Origin: CAZMOK01 sp964567785
Lineage (GTDB): Bacteria > Bacteroidota > Bacteroidia > Bacteroidales > JAGOPY01
DNA length: 64,000 nucleotides
Assembly (NCBI GenBank): GCA_964567785.1
Contig: CAZMOK010000007.1
Location: 8,974 to 72,973 of the forward strand
Direction: 5' to 3'
Under the pieces are notes generated by a model. That model was not told the origin of the DNA, searched no databases, and was given only the letters and a program-made list of their open reading frames with translations. A program made the translations under genes and the position numbers. Positions 1-7,425 of the stretch are shown here, in pieces. The stretch's first letter is position 1; every line of letters starts with the position of its first letter.

Positions 1-11
1 CTGAGGAGGAT

Positions 12-46
12 AAAAAAAAACCGGAAACTGTTGTCCCGGTTTTTAA
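12..46 (-). terminator. Intrinsic terminator of the C1 peptidase gene
   Basis: A 9-bp stem (positions 16-24 pairing with 36-44, AAAAACCGG/CCGGTTTTT) with an 11-nt loop lies just beyond the stop codon at 73. On the minus strand it is followed by a run of nine T. The flanking A and T runs would also let it work in the plus direction. Confidence 0.8.
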
Positions 47-72
47 ATTAAAGATGTTAATAAACTTAAGTA

Positions 73-1287
73 CTAAAAGCCAAGCTTTTCTTTAATAATA
101 TTGGGTATGGCATCTTTATGCACCATTATGTCGATGGTCTTGTAAGCAACAAATGGTTTTGAAGCATAAAAATAGCCTTCGTAATCATTCCCATCGGTGC
201 CCCATGAATTCTTTACAAGGTAATACTCATTACCGTCCTGGTCTTCGGCCATGCCGGTAATATGCATTCCATGGTCGTCGGTTGTCTGGTAATTATCGAA
301 TGCTTCCTGCCTCATCTCCTGTGTTATCACTTTTTCCTTGCCGGGGCCTTCAAATTTATACAGCATTTTCTGTTTTTCTTTTTCGGTGAGGGCTTCCCAC
401 CTTTCCCTTTCGGTCCCGGTCATGTCATCCAGATCGGCTTCGGGAACAATGGCCACACCATTCTTCCACGAGAAACCTTTTTCACTGACATCAGCGCCCC
501 AGGCTACGGTGTAACCGTTTTCCAGTGCATTGTCAATAACCTCCATCATTTCCTCAAGCGGCACGTTGTATATCTCATCCAGCATCCAATTATCAGGCAC
601 TTCAATTATGAACTTTTCATAGAAAGGATGATGCGTATATGAACCTATTTCAATGTAGTCATCCATATCGAGGCCGAGGCTCTGCGCAAATGTGCCCGGA
701 GTATATTCCTTTCCTTCATAGATAAACCTGTCGGGGTATTCACCCAGGTAAGCATCGAGGATTCCTGCGAGGCCTTCCTTCCATGCAGGCGTCAGCTTCC
801 TGTTCTTGTTTTTCATTACACCGTCCATATAACCCTTGATCGCTGCGTCCATCTCTCCGTGGACATGTCCTTCCTCACCGATTACCTTGCCGCTGTAAAC
901 TGATTCGGGGACAATCCCGACATTGTCTATGATCTCTGTCACATCATGGAAAGCACCTCCGGCACCGAAGTTGACATTTCCGTGCCATCTTATGTAGCGC
1001 TCGGCCTTGTCATAATATGTATTCCATACGATGAACATCTCTGAAAGATCGTATTCACCTTTTCCCTGCCTGAGAAGCTCGGCTTCGAAAAATGAGGTGG
1101 ATGCAAAGCTCCAGCAGGTGCCCGACCTGTGCTGGTCTTTGACACTGGTTACGGGGATCTCCTTCAATACCGTAAATTCATAGCCTTTTTTTTCCTCTTT
1201 ATCCTCCTCCTGTGCCTGAATGAAAGCAGGCAAGATCATGAAGATCATGAAAAAGGAGAAAAACCGGGTCAAATTTTTTCTTTTCAT
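73..1287 (-). CDS. C1-family aminopeptidase (bleomycin hydrolase / PepC type), exported
   Basis: A 404-residue papain-fold peptidase of the bleomycin hydrolase/aminopeptidase C family. The active-site set is visible: Gln52 and Cys58 in DQHRSGTCWSF, His342 in DHGMHITG and Asn360 in KNSWGTDG. Residues 1-26 form a signal peptide ending IQAQ, so the protein acts outside the cytoplasm, unlike classical cytosolic PepC; this is common in Bacteroidota. I chose the ATG at 1287 because the signal peptide starts there, a GAAGAAG ribosome site precedes it, and a longer in-frame start would overlap pssA. It follows pssA by 11 nt, so the two are probably co-transcribed. Substrate is not deducible; the family trims peptides from the N-terminus. 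Confidence 0.88.
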   Translation of the reverse strand: MKRKNLTRFFSFFMIFMILPAFIQAQEEDKEEKKGYEFTVLKEIPVTSVKDQHRSGTCWSFASTSFFEAELLRQGKGEYDLSEMFIVWNTYYDKAERYIRWHGNVNFGAGGAFHDVTEIIDNVGIVPESVYSGKVIGEEGHVHGEMDAAIKGYMDGVMKNKNRKLTPAWKEGLAGILDAYLGEYPDRFIYEGKEYTPGTFAQSLGLDMDDYIEIGSYTHHPFYEKFIIEVPDNWMLDEIYNVPLEEMMEVIDNALENGYTVAWGADVSEKGFSWKNGVAIVPEADLDDMTGTERERWEALTEKEKQKMLYKFEGPGKEKVITQEMRQEAFDNYQTTDDHGMHITGMAEDQDGNEYYLVKNSWGTDGNDYEGYFYASKPFVAYKTIDIMVHKDAIPNIIKEKLGF

Positions 1288-1298
1288 AGCTTCTTCAA

Positions 1299-2018
1299 TT
1301 AATTTCTGATTGTTTTGGTTTCTATTAACGACAATGATATATAACTGAAAACGATCAAAGGTAATGCGGCACACTGAATTAAAATCACCAGGACTAACGA
1401 AAGGCCGATAAGCAGGAACCGGGAGCTGTTCTCGGTCCACCGCAAGTTTTTGAACTTCATGGTTAGCATGGGTATCTTCGAGATCATGAGCACAGAAATG
1501 ACAAACACCACAGCAATGAGGACCCAGTGATTTGACAGAATAGCAAACAGGGCCTCCAGATCAGAATAGCGGTTCTTGATCAGTGGAAGTGATGCTATAA
1601 ACAGTCCTCCGGCCGGTGCGGGCAGTCCTTTGAAATGGTCTGTCCCCGATTCTGTGCCTGAAAACCTTGCCAGCCGCCAGGCTGCTGAAACAACAACCAG
1701 AAGGGAAATGAATGGCAAGAGAGGCAGCCCTTCCCCGGGAATACCCACGACATGATTTGTTTGTTCAAGCAATTGATAAATTACCACTGCAGGGGCCATG
1801 CCAAAAGAAACCACATCGGCCAGTGAATCGAGAATATTCCCTATCTCACTCTTGGCATCCAGCAGGCGGGCTGCAAGTCCATCGAAAAGGTCGAAAATGG
1901 CGGCAAAAATTATGAACCACCCCCCTAAAAGAGGATAGCCCGAAAGTGTCAATAGTATGGATGAGGCCCCCAGGGCCAGGTTAACTAAAGTAAGAATATT
2001 GGGTATATGCCTGATCAT
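1299..2018 (-). CDS. pssA: CDP-diacylglycerol--serine O-phosphatidyltransferase
   Basis: A 239-residue integral membrane enzyme that joins CDP-diacylglycerol and L-serine to make phosphatidylserine, the precursor of phosphatidylethanolamine. The CDP-alcohol phosphotransferase signature is complete: Asp43, Asp46, Gly47, Ala50, Arg51, Gly60, Asp64 and Asp68. Several hydrophobic segments (about 8-40, 70-85, 100-115, 165-185, 200-230) agree with a multi-pass protein. The start MIRHIPNILTLVNL is typical of bacterial PssA. It lies between the FNR-like regulator (17 nt upstream) and the exported peptidase (11 nt downstream), an apparently unrelated set sharing a strand. The family also includes phosphatidylglycerophosphate synthase, but this N-terminus fits PssA better. 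Confidence 0.85.
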   Translation of the reverse strand: MIRHIPNILTLVNLALGASSILLTLSGYPLLGGWFIIFAAIFDLFDGLAARLLDAKSEIGNILDSLADVVSFGMAPAVVIYQLLEQTNHVVGIPGEGLPLLPFISLLVVVSAAWRLARFSGTESGTDHFKGLPAPAGGLFIASLPLIKNRYSDLEALFAILSNHWVLIAVVFVISVLMISKIPMLTMKFKNLRWTENSSRFLLIGLSLVLVILIQCAALPLIVFSYISLSLIETKTIRN

Positions 2019-2035
2019 CGCTTTTTAAAACCACG

Positions 2036-2734
2036 TCAGCCGATTTCGCTGATACGTTGCAGTTTATCCGGATCCACTAAGGTAATGTTCTTTCCGCATA
2101 CCGCAAGGTAACCTTCGTCCTTAAAATCCTTCATAATACGGATCACACTTTCGGTCGACATTCCTGTAAGTTCGGCAAGGTCGTTCCTCGACAAGGGAAG
2201 GTCGAAGCTGTCGCTCTTAAAGATCCTTTGCGCAAGACAGAGCAATATGTCGGCCAGCCTTCCGTGCAATTGCTTGCTTACAAGACAATAGAACCGCCCG
2301 TATGTCTGAGAGGTGTTTTCATTGAGAATATCAATTATCCTTGACGCAAAAGGTGCGTTCTGCCGGATGATCTGTTTGAAAACATTTATATCGATAAGCG
2401 TTACCCGGGAGTCTATGTAAGTGCTTACAGAATAAAGAAACGTATTGTTTCCCTCAAATATCGATGGAAGGCCTATCATCCTTCCCGGAGGCGTGATAGT
2501 AAGGATCAGGTTCCTGGGTTTTCCCTCAATATAGCTCTTTACCAATCCTTCCTCCAGTAAAATAATGTTGGAAGCAAAAGTCCCCTGCTTGCAGATCGTT
2601 TCACCTTTTTTATAGGTGATCTCAACCGAGTTTTGCTCAACAAGGGCCTTTTCCTCATCACTTAGCAGGTTGAAGCATGCTACCTCACTGAGGAACGTTG
2701 CACAGGTGTTCTTATAGTCTTTATTGTTAGCCAT
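2036..2734 (-). CDS. Crp/Fnr-family transcriptional regulator (FNR-like recognition helix)
   Basis: A 232-residue one-component regulator with an N-terminal cyclic-nucleotide-binding fold (about 20-140), a long dimer helix (about 125-160) and a C-terminal winged HTH (about 178-225). The recognition helix reads STESVIRIMK. Glu195 and Arg199 match the FNR Glu209/Arg213 pair, while the extra Arg that CRP uses is Thr194 here. Cysteines at 11, 20, 48, 150 and 166 do not form the FNR iron-sulfur pattern, so the signal is unknown. The start MANNKDY is chosen because the 11 extra upstream residues are not family-like. A perfect palindrome with CTGAT half-sites lies 44 nt upstream (2778-2797), so self-control and control of the divergent rhodanese gene are likely. 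Confidence 0.88.
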   Translation of the reverse strand: MANNKDYKNTCATFLSEVACFNLLSDEEKALVEQNSVEITYKKGETICKQGTFASNIILLEEGLVKSYIEGKPRNLILTITPPGRMIGLPSIFEGNNTFLYSVSTYIDSRVTLIDINVFKQIIRQNAPFASRIIDILNENTSQTYGRFYCLVSKQLHGRLADILLCLAQRIFKSDSFDLPLSRNDLAELTGMSTESVIRIMKDFKDEGYLAVCGKNITLVDPDKLQRISEIG

Positions 2735-2777
2735 ATTTAAGTATCGAAATGCAAAAATACGAAACAAAACAGTTAGG

Positions 2778-2797
2778 AAACTGATCCAAATCAGTTT
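2778..2797. promoter_or_regulatory. Perfect palindrome, candidate FNR-type operator
   Basis: AAACTGAT-N4-ATCAGTTT, an 8+4+8 inverted repeat without mismatch. It keeps the spacing of the FNR site (TTGAT-N4-ATCAA) with one base changed per half. It lies between the divergent regulator gene (start 2734) and the rhodanese gene (start 2958). The regulator's FNR-like recognition residues make it the natural candidate to bind here (inference). Confidence 0.6.
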
Positions 2798-2871
2798 TTA
2801 ATTGATCTAAAACAATGATTTTCATCTTCTATACCCTATTGCTGCATACCCGACTTAACAATTAGTTAATA

Positions 2872-2896
2872 TAGTTTTGCTGTGAATAATTTAACA
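2872..2896 (+). promoter_or_regulatory. -7 box plus overlapping CRP-like operator of the rhodanese/porin cluster
   Basis: TAGTTTTG (2872-2879) is an exact match to the Bacteroidota -7 consensus TAnnTTTG. One nucleotide later begins TGTGA-ATAATT-TAACA (2881-2896), a palindrome with one mismatch between half-sites. The predicted transcription start lies inside it, about 70 nt before the gene at 2958. No good -33 TTTG box is visible. The same arrangement occurs before the genes at 18951 and 25777. Confidence 0.55.
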
Positions 2897-2957
2897 ATAT
2901 TCTACTTACAATAAGGGATGAACCATAAAAAGATTTACTAATTAAAAACTTATTAAA

Positions 2958-3932
2958 ATGAAAAAGCTATTTAATCTTTCTATTCTGTTTGCACTGCTTC
3001 CTCTTTTTGTTATTACTTCCTGTAATAAAGACGATGAAGACGATCCGCAACCACAGGATAACAAATTTGAAGTACTGAAAGACTACCTCGTCGACAACAA
3101 CATGGACCTTGACGATATTCTTGACGGCTGGATCACCACTGCATCGGCAGTAAATGGAAAGTCGACCGACGATTATTTCTTTATTGACTTAAGAAGCCAG
3201 GAAGATTTCGACGACGGACACATTGAAGGCGCCAGGAATACAACGCTGGCCAATGTGCTGGATGTTGCCTCAGAAGCAACCAAACCTATTATCGTTGTTT
3301 GTTATACAGGCCAGACTGCAGGACATGCGGTTGTTGCACTGCGCCTTAGCGGATATACAGATGCGAAAGTACTGAAGTGGGGAATGAGCGGATGGAACTC
3401 CAATAATTCTGATCCATGGCTCAGTAAAGTAGGCAATGTAGCTTCAGGCAATGCAAACTGGATCGCCGCGCCCGGTGAAATTGCAGCTTCAATTGATTTC
3501 AACAAATACCCAACCATCACCTCAAGCTACGATGATGGGGTAAATATCCTTAACCAGCGTATTGCCACATTGCTCGAAGATGGTTTCAATAGCGTGGCCA
3601 ACACCGCTGTTCTGGACGATCCTTCTTCTTACTGCATCAACAACTACTGGGCAGAAACCGATGTGACCAAATACGGCAATATCTCAGGGGCCTACAGGCT
3701 TCAGCCGCTCTCGATCAGTGGTGATGAGATCAAATATCTCGATCCGGATAAAACAGTAGTAACTTACTGCTGGACAGGCCAGACCTCTTCAATGATAACC
3801 GCTTACCTGAAAGTTCTCGGTTACGACGCCAAGAGCCTAACCTTTGGCGCCAATGGCATGATATACGACGACCTGGAAGGCCATAAATTCAGCACTCCTA
3901 CAACTGATTACCCGGTTGTGGATTCAAACTGA
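2958..3932 (+). CDS. Rhodanese-domain lipoprotein (two rhodanese domains)
   Basis: A 324-residue lipoprotein: signal peptide with lipobox ITSC (lipidated Cys22), then an acidic linker, then two rhodanese-like domains (about 50-150 and 195-310). Both domains keep a loop cysteine: Cys115 in VCYTGQTAGH and Cys271 in YCWTGQTSSM. The two loops are near copies, consistent with internal duplication. Rhodaneses carry sulfane sulfur as a cysteine persulfide; both domains here could do so, at the periplasmic or outer-membrane face. It is followed by a porin and another exported rhodanese on the same strand, suggesting uptake and handling of sulfur compounds at the envelope. The donor and acceptor are unknown. 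Confidence 0.85.
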   Translation: MKKLFNLSILFALLPLFVITSCNKDDEDDPQPQDNKFEVLKDYLVDNNMDLDDILDGWITTASAVNGKSTDDYFFIDLRSQEDFDDGHIEGARNTTLANVLDVASEATKPIIVVCYTGQTAGHAVVALRLSGYTDAKVLKWGMSGWNSNNSDPWLSKVGNVASGNANWIAAPGEIAASIDFNKYPTITSSYDDGVNILNQRIATLLEDGFNSVANTAVLDDPSSYCINNYWAETDVTKYGNISGAYRLQPLSISGDEIKYLDPDKTVVTYCWTGQTSSMITAYLKVLGYDAKSLTFGANGMIYDDLEGHKFSTPTTDYPVVDSN

Positions 3933-3967
3933 GCCAATAATTAAGCTTTCATGACATAGTTCTTTGA

Positions 3968-4021
3968 AAAGGGTAATTCGAGGTGGCTGGCCGTCAGGTG
4001 CAGAGACCCGGGTTACCCTTT
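3968..4021 (+). other. Intergenic hairpin between rhodanese and porin genes
   Basis: AAAGGGTAA (3968-3976) pairs with TTACCCTTT (4013-4021) and encloses about 36 G/C-rich bases, followed by a few T. It could be a weak terminator, an mRNA processing or stability element, or a structured leader of the porin gene that starts 36 nt further on. I do not recognise a riboswitch class. Confidence 0.4.
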
Positions 4022-4056
4022 CAGTTTTATCAAAAATCATTAAATAATTGAAGATC

Positions 4057-5139
4057 ATGCAGAAGATATTATCCGGATTAGCAGTGTTAGCTCTGATCCT
4101 CTTTTCAGGCCAGGCATTCTCACAGGGTTGTATGGACTCAGGTGATGAAACTGTTAAAGTTATAGGATTTGCCCAACCGCAGTTCAATATGGACATGAAC
4201 GGCGTAGATATGGAAGGGGCACCCATCGATGATAAAAATTCATTCTTGTTCAACAGGGCACGCTTTGGTGTAACAGGTAATATCCCTTATGACATTACCT
4301 ATTATGCTTCCGCAGAATTTAGCCCTACTCTCGGCGGTCCGTACCTGTGTGATGTTTTTGTAACATATACCGGTCTTGGAAATTGGGCCAACTTTACCAT
4401 TGGTCAGTACAAAGCTCCATTCGGACTGGAGCTTTCAACTCCCTGCCATATGCTTCACACTATAAACCGATCGAGGGTTGTTGGCGAACTGGCAAGCCCG
4501 TTCCGCGATATGGGTCTTATGGTCTGGGGCGGCACCGGAGATAAGCTCGGAAAACATACTAATGTTCTCCAGTGGCATCTTGCAGTAATGAATGGCTCCG
4601 GCATCAACGAACTCGACGATAACCTGGGTAAGGATATTGTTGCCAGGGTGGTTGTCTCCCCGTGGGAATGGCTGAAGATAGGCGGAAGCTTTAAGACCGG
4701 AAAACAAAAACCGGCCTCATCAGATGTTGAAAAAGAAGACGAAAGGACCCGCTATGGCGCTGATGTACATTTTGAAATGGCCAATTTCATTGTTCAGGGT
4801 GAATACATCTACGGACAGGATAAAGGATCCTCCCTCGAAGGTGGTGGCTGCGGACAGGACCCAACACCAGTGCTGGGTGATTTCACTAAAAGCGGATACT
4901 TTTTCCAGGCCCTTTACATGACACCAATCAGGCTGCAGCCTGTTGTGAAGTATGAATACTTCACCCCTGATGTTGACAATGCCTCAGACAATATGGTAAC
5001 TACCTGGACATTAGGCTTTAACTATTTCCTGAACGACTGGTCGAGGGTGCAGGTAAATTATCTCATCAATAATGATGAAAGCCCTGTAAAACACTACCAG
5101 AGCCAACTCCAGGTACAGGTACAGGCAGTCATTCCATAG
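4057..5139 (+). CDS. Outer-membrane porin, phosphate-selective porin O/P-like
   Basis: A 360-residue beta-barrel protein. Residues 1-22 form a signal peptide (LALILFSGQAFSQG). The mature part alternates polar and hydrophobic residues and opens with a strand carrying NRARFGVTGNI, then YYASAEFSP and FTIGQYKAPFGLE; these are typical of the OprO/OprP-type porin family of Bacteroidota. The ATG at 4057 is preferred over the in-frame TTG at 4048 because the signal peptide begins there. Family members pass anions such as phosphate. Between two exported rhodaneses, a sulfur oxyanion such as thiosulfate is a reasonable guess, but nothing in the sequence proves it. Confidence 0.78.
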   Translation: MQKILSGLAVLALILFSGQAFSQGCMDSGDETVKVIGFAQPQFNMDMNGVDMEGAPIDDKNSFLFNRARFGVTGNIPYDITYYASAEFSPTLGGPYLCDVFVTYTGLGNWANFTIGQYKAPFGLELSTPCHMLHTINRSRVVGELASPFRDMGLMVWGGTGDKLGKHTNVLQWHLAVMNGSGINELDDNLGKDIVARVVVSPWEWLKIGGSFKTGKQKPASSDVEKEDERTRYGADVHFEMANFIVQGEYIYGQDKGSSLEGGGCGQDPTPVLGDFTKSGYFFQALYMTPIRLQPVVKYEYFTPDVDNASDNMVTTWTLGFNYFLNDWSRVQVNYLINNDESPVKHYQSQLQVQVQAVIP

Positions 5140-5189
5140 TAGCTGATATTTTATTTAAAATTGTAAAACCAAATAAATACTTACTAAAA

Positions 5190-6041
5190 ATGAAAAAAAT
5201 AACATCTTCAATATTATTTACACTAATAACACTTTTCTTTGTCAGCTCCGCTCAGGCGCAGCTTATCAGTGCAAGCGATTTCATGAGCCTTCGTAAAAAA
5301 GATAAAAATATGGTAGTGGTCGATTGCAACAAAGCCGACATCTATGCAAAGGCACACATTATGAAAGCTGTCAGCGTTCCCCACAATTCACTCTATAAGG
5401 AAGGCGAAATAGAAGGATTGATCAAGAGCCCCGAAGAACTTGCAAAGATATTCGGCGAGAATGGCGTGAACAATGAGAACACCATTGTACTCTATGATGA
5501 CGGCTCGAACAAATATACAAGCAGGGTTTACTGGATCCTGGATTACCTGGGCGCGGATAATGTTAGGATCCTCCATAAGGATATGGACCTGTGGAAAAAA
5601 TCAAGGGTGCCTCTTACAAGAAGCAAAACCAATGTCAAGCCAACCACTTTTACACCGAAAGTGAATGAGTCGATAATTGTAAGCACAGACTTTGTAAAAA
5701 ACAATATTTCTGATCCCAATGTACTTGTTTTCGACTCAAGAGACCTTGAAGAATACAACGGCACTTCCGAAAAGAGTGATGGCCATATAAAAGGGGCTAT
5801 ACATCTTAACTACAAAGACCTTCTTGATGAGAACGGCGCTTTTAAGAGCAAGGACGAACTGGAATCAATAGCTTCCAAACACGGTATTACCAAAGACAAA
5901 ACCACTGTATTCTATTGCCTGACCAGTGTCCGTGCAGCAGCCGGTTATGTGGCATTTGCTGAAATTCTCGGATACCCGAACATAAAAGTATACGATGGAG
6001 CGTATAATGAATGGGTAGCCAGAGGTTTACCTATCGAATAA
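5190..6041 (+). CDS. Exported two-domain sulfurtransferase (thiosulfate/3-mercaptopyruvate type)
   Basis: A 283-residue protein with a signal peptide (1-23, ending AQAQ) and two rhodanese domains in the classical tandem arrangement. The N-terminal domain (about 25-140) has lost the cysteine (loop YDDGSNKY). The C-terminal domain (about 160-283) keeps it as Cys243 in FYCLTSVRAA. This is the standard layout of SseA/rhodanese enzymes, which move sulfane sulfur from thiosulfate or mercaptopyruvate to an acceptor. The loop CLTSVR is not the CRKGVT loop of thiosulfate enzymes nor the CGSGVT loop of mercaptopyruvate enzymes, so the substrate is open. Third gene of the rhodanese-porin-rhodanese set; two hairpins end the unit. 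Confidence 0.82.
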   Translation: MKKITSSILFTLITLFFVSSAQAQLISASDFMSLRKKDKNMVVVDCNKADIYAKAHIMKAVSVPHNSLYKEGEIEGLIKSPEELAKIFGENGVNNENTIVLYDDGSNKYTSRVYWILDYLGADNVRILHKDMDLWKKSRVPLTRSKTNVKPTTFTPKVNESIIVSTDFVKNNISDPNVLVFDSRDLEEYNGTSEKSDGHIKGAIHLNYKDLLDENGAFKSKDELESIASKHGITKDKTTVFYCLTSVRAAAGYVAFAEILGYPNIKVYDGAYNEWVARGLPIE

Positions 6042-6103
6042 CTCTGTTGTCAGAGTTTTGGTTCATCTTTCACAGCCCTCTGTGTTTTCACAGGGGGCTT
6101 TAC
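6040..6103 (+). terminator. Two tandem hairpins ending the rhodanese/porin unit
   Basis: First hairpin: AACTCTG (6040-6046) with CAGAGTT (6051-6057), loop TTGT, overlapping the stop codon and followed by TT. Second hairpin: an 11-bp stem at 6074-6084 / 6089-6099 with loop TTTT and one G-U pair, followed by TTTA. Together they separate this unit from queA. Confidence 0.75.
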
Positions 6104-6122
6104 TTATTAATGTGGTTTAGCA

Positions 6123-6130
6123 TAATTTTG
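6123..6130 (+). promoter_or_regulatory. -7 promoter box of queA
   Basis: TAATTTTG matches TAnnTTTG exactly and ends 10 nt before the queA ATG at 6141. The mRNA leader would be only a few nucleotides. TTTA at 6099-6102 stands where a weak -33 element would be. Confidence 0.5.
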
Positions 6131-6140
6131 TTACGCGTTT

Positions 6141-7370
6141 ATGGAACACCCGGGAAATATCAATATTGAGAAATATACTTACGACCTGCCACAGGAAAAG
6201 ATAGCGCTTTACCCGGTGGAAAAGAGGGACAGGTCAAAACTGCTGGTATACAGTTCGGGTGATTTAAGCGCCCATTATTTTCGTGACATTACCCGCCTTC
6301 TGCCCGGTAATTCCCTCCTGCTTGTTAACGAGACACGGGTCATACAGGCGAGGCTTATTTTCAGGAAAAGCACCGGAAGCCTCATTGAGATATTCTGCCT
6401 TGAGCCAGTTGAACCTTCCGGAGAATATCAACCGGCATTTTCAGCAACAAGTGAATGTACATGGAACTGCCTTGTAGGAAATTCAAGGAGATGGAGATCA
6501 GGAAAACTTGAAATGACGTCAAACAATGATGGCAGGAAAGTTAAACTGATTGCCGAAAGGATTGACAAAGGAAGAGCCGGATCACGGGTCAGGTTCCGCT
6601 GGTATCCGGGCGAATTGACTTTTGCAGAGGTCCTCGATCTTTTCGGTATCATCCCATTGCCGCCTTACATTAAGAGAGAGGCTGAACAATCTGACAGGGA
6701 TACCTACCAGACAGTTTATGCAAAAAACAGCGGTTCGGTCGCTGCACCAACAGCCGGACTGCATTTCACCAACGAGGTTTTATCGGAACTGTCAGAAAAA
6801 AATATAACAAGACTGCCTTTTACGCTGCATGTTGGCGCCGGTACTTTCAGGCCTGTTTCCACACCTGAGCTGAAAGGGCATAAAATGCACAGCGAAAGAG
6901 TCTCGATCCCCCGTAACGTACTCCTGGAATTGCATGAAAAAATTGATAACCCTAAAATTGTAGTGGGCACTACCACCACCCGGCTGGTGGAAAGTATTTA
7001 CTGGCTCGGTGTTAAATGGGCTTTGAACAAGCCGGACATTGCCGAGATGGACCTTTCGCAATGGGAACCGTACGAAGAACTTCACAGGCACAGGCTTTCA
7101 CCCGCAGATTCACTTGAGAATGTGATTGATACACTTGACAAAAAAGGGCTGGACACATTACAGGGAAACACTGAACTGATAATAGCCCCCGGTTATGAAT
7201 ACGCTATCCCCGATATTATGGTAACTAATTTCCACCAGCCACGCTCAACACTTCTCCTGCTTATCGCGGCATTCATCGGGGAGGACTGGAGAAAGGCATA
7301 CCAGTTCGCACTCGAAAACGATTTCCGCTTCCTCAGCTATGGCGATAGCTGCCTGTTTTTTAAGGGCTGA
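6141..7370 (+). CDS. queA: S-adenosylmethionine:tRNA ribosyltransferase-isomerase
   Basis: A 409-residue cytoplasmic enzyme of queuosine synthesis. It transfers and rearranges the ribose of S-adenosylmethionine onto 7-aminomethyl-7-deazaguanine in tRNA, giving epoxyqueuosine. Family motifs seen include YDLPQEKIALYP near the N-terminus, LLLVNETRVIQARL, SVAAPTAGLHFT, TLHVGAGTFRPV, VVGTTTTRLVES and TNFHQPRSTLLLL. It is about 50 residues longer than the E. coli enzyme, with extra length around residues 90-160. It stands alone between terminators. A VUT-family queuosine-precursor transporter is encoded at 28028-28729, which fits a cell that salvages or makes queuosine. Confidence 0.95.
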   Translation: MEHPGNINIEKYTYDLPQEKIALYPVEKRDRSKLLVYSSGDLSAHYFRDITRLLPGNSLLLVNETRVIQARLIFRKSTGSLIEIFCLEPVEPSGEYQPAFSATSECTWNCLVGNSRRWRSGKLEMTSNNDGRKVKLIAERIDKGRAGSRVRFRWYPGELTFAEVLDLFGIIPLPPYIKREAEQSDRDTYQTVYAKNSGSVAAPTAGLHFTNEVLSELSEKNITRLPFTLHVGAGTFRPVSTPELKGHKMHSERVSIPRNVLLELHEKIDNPKIVVGTTTTRLVESIYWLGVKWALNKPDIAEMDLSQWEPYEELHRHRLSPADSLENVIDTLDKKGLDTLQGNTELIIAPGYEYAIPDIMVTNFHQPRSTLLLLIAAFIGEDWRKAYQFALENDFRFLSYGDSCLFFKG

Positions 7371-7425
7371 TGGCCGTTAGCTTTTGGCTGTTTGATTCTA
7401 TTATATATTTTTAGCCATCAGCCTT

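Noticed and set aside
3968..4021. Assignment of the hairpin to a known riboswitch (SAM, TPP, cobalamin, Moco)
   Set aside because: None of the conserved core sequences of those classes could be found by eye.
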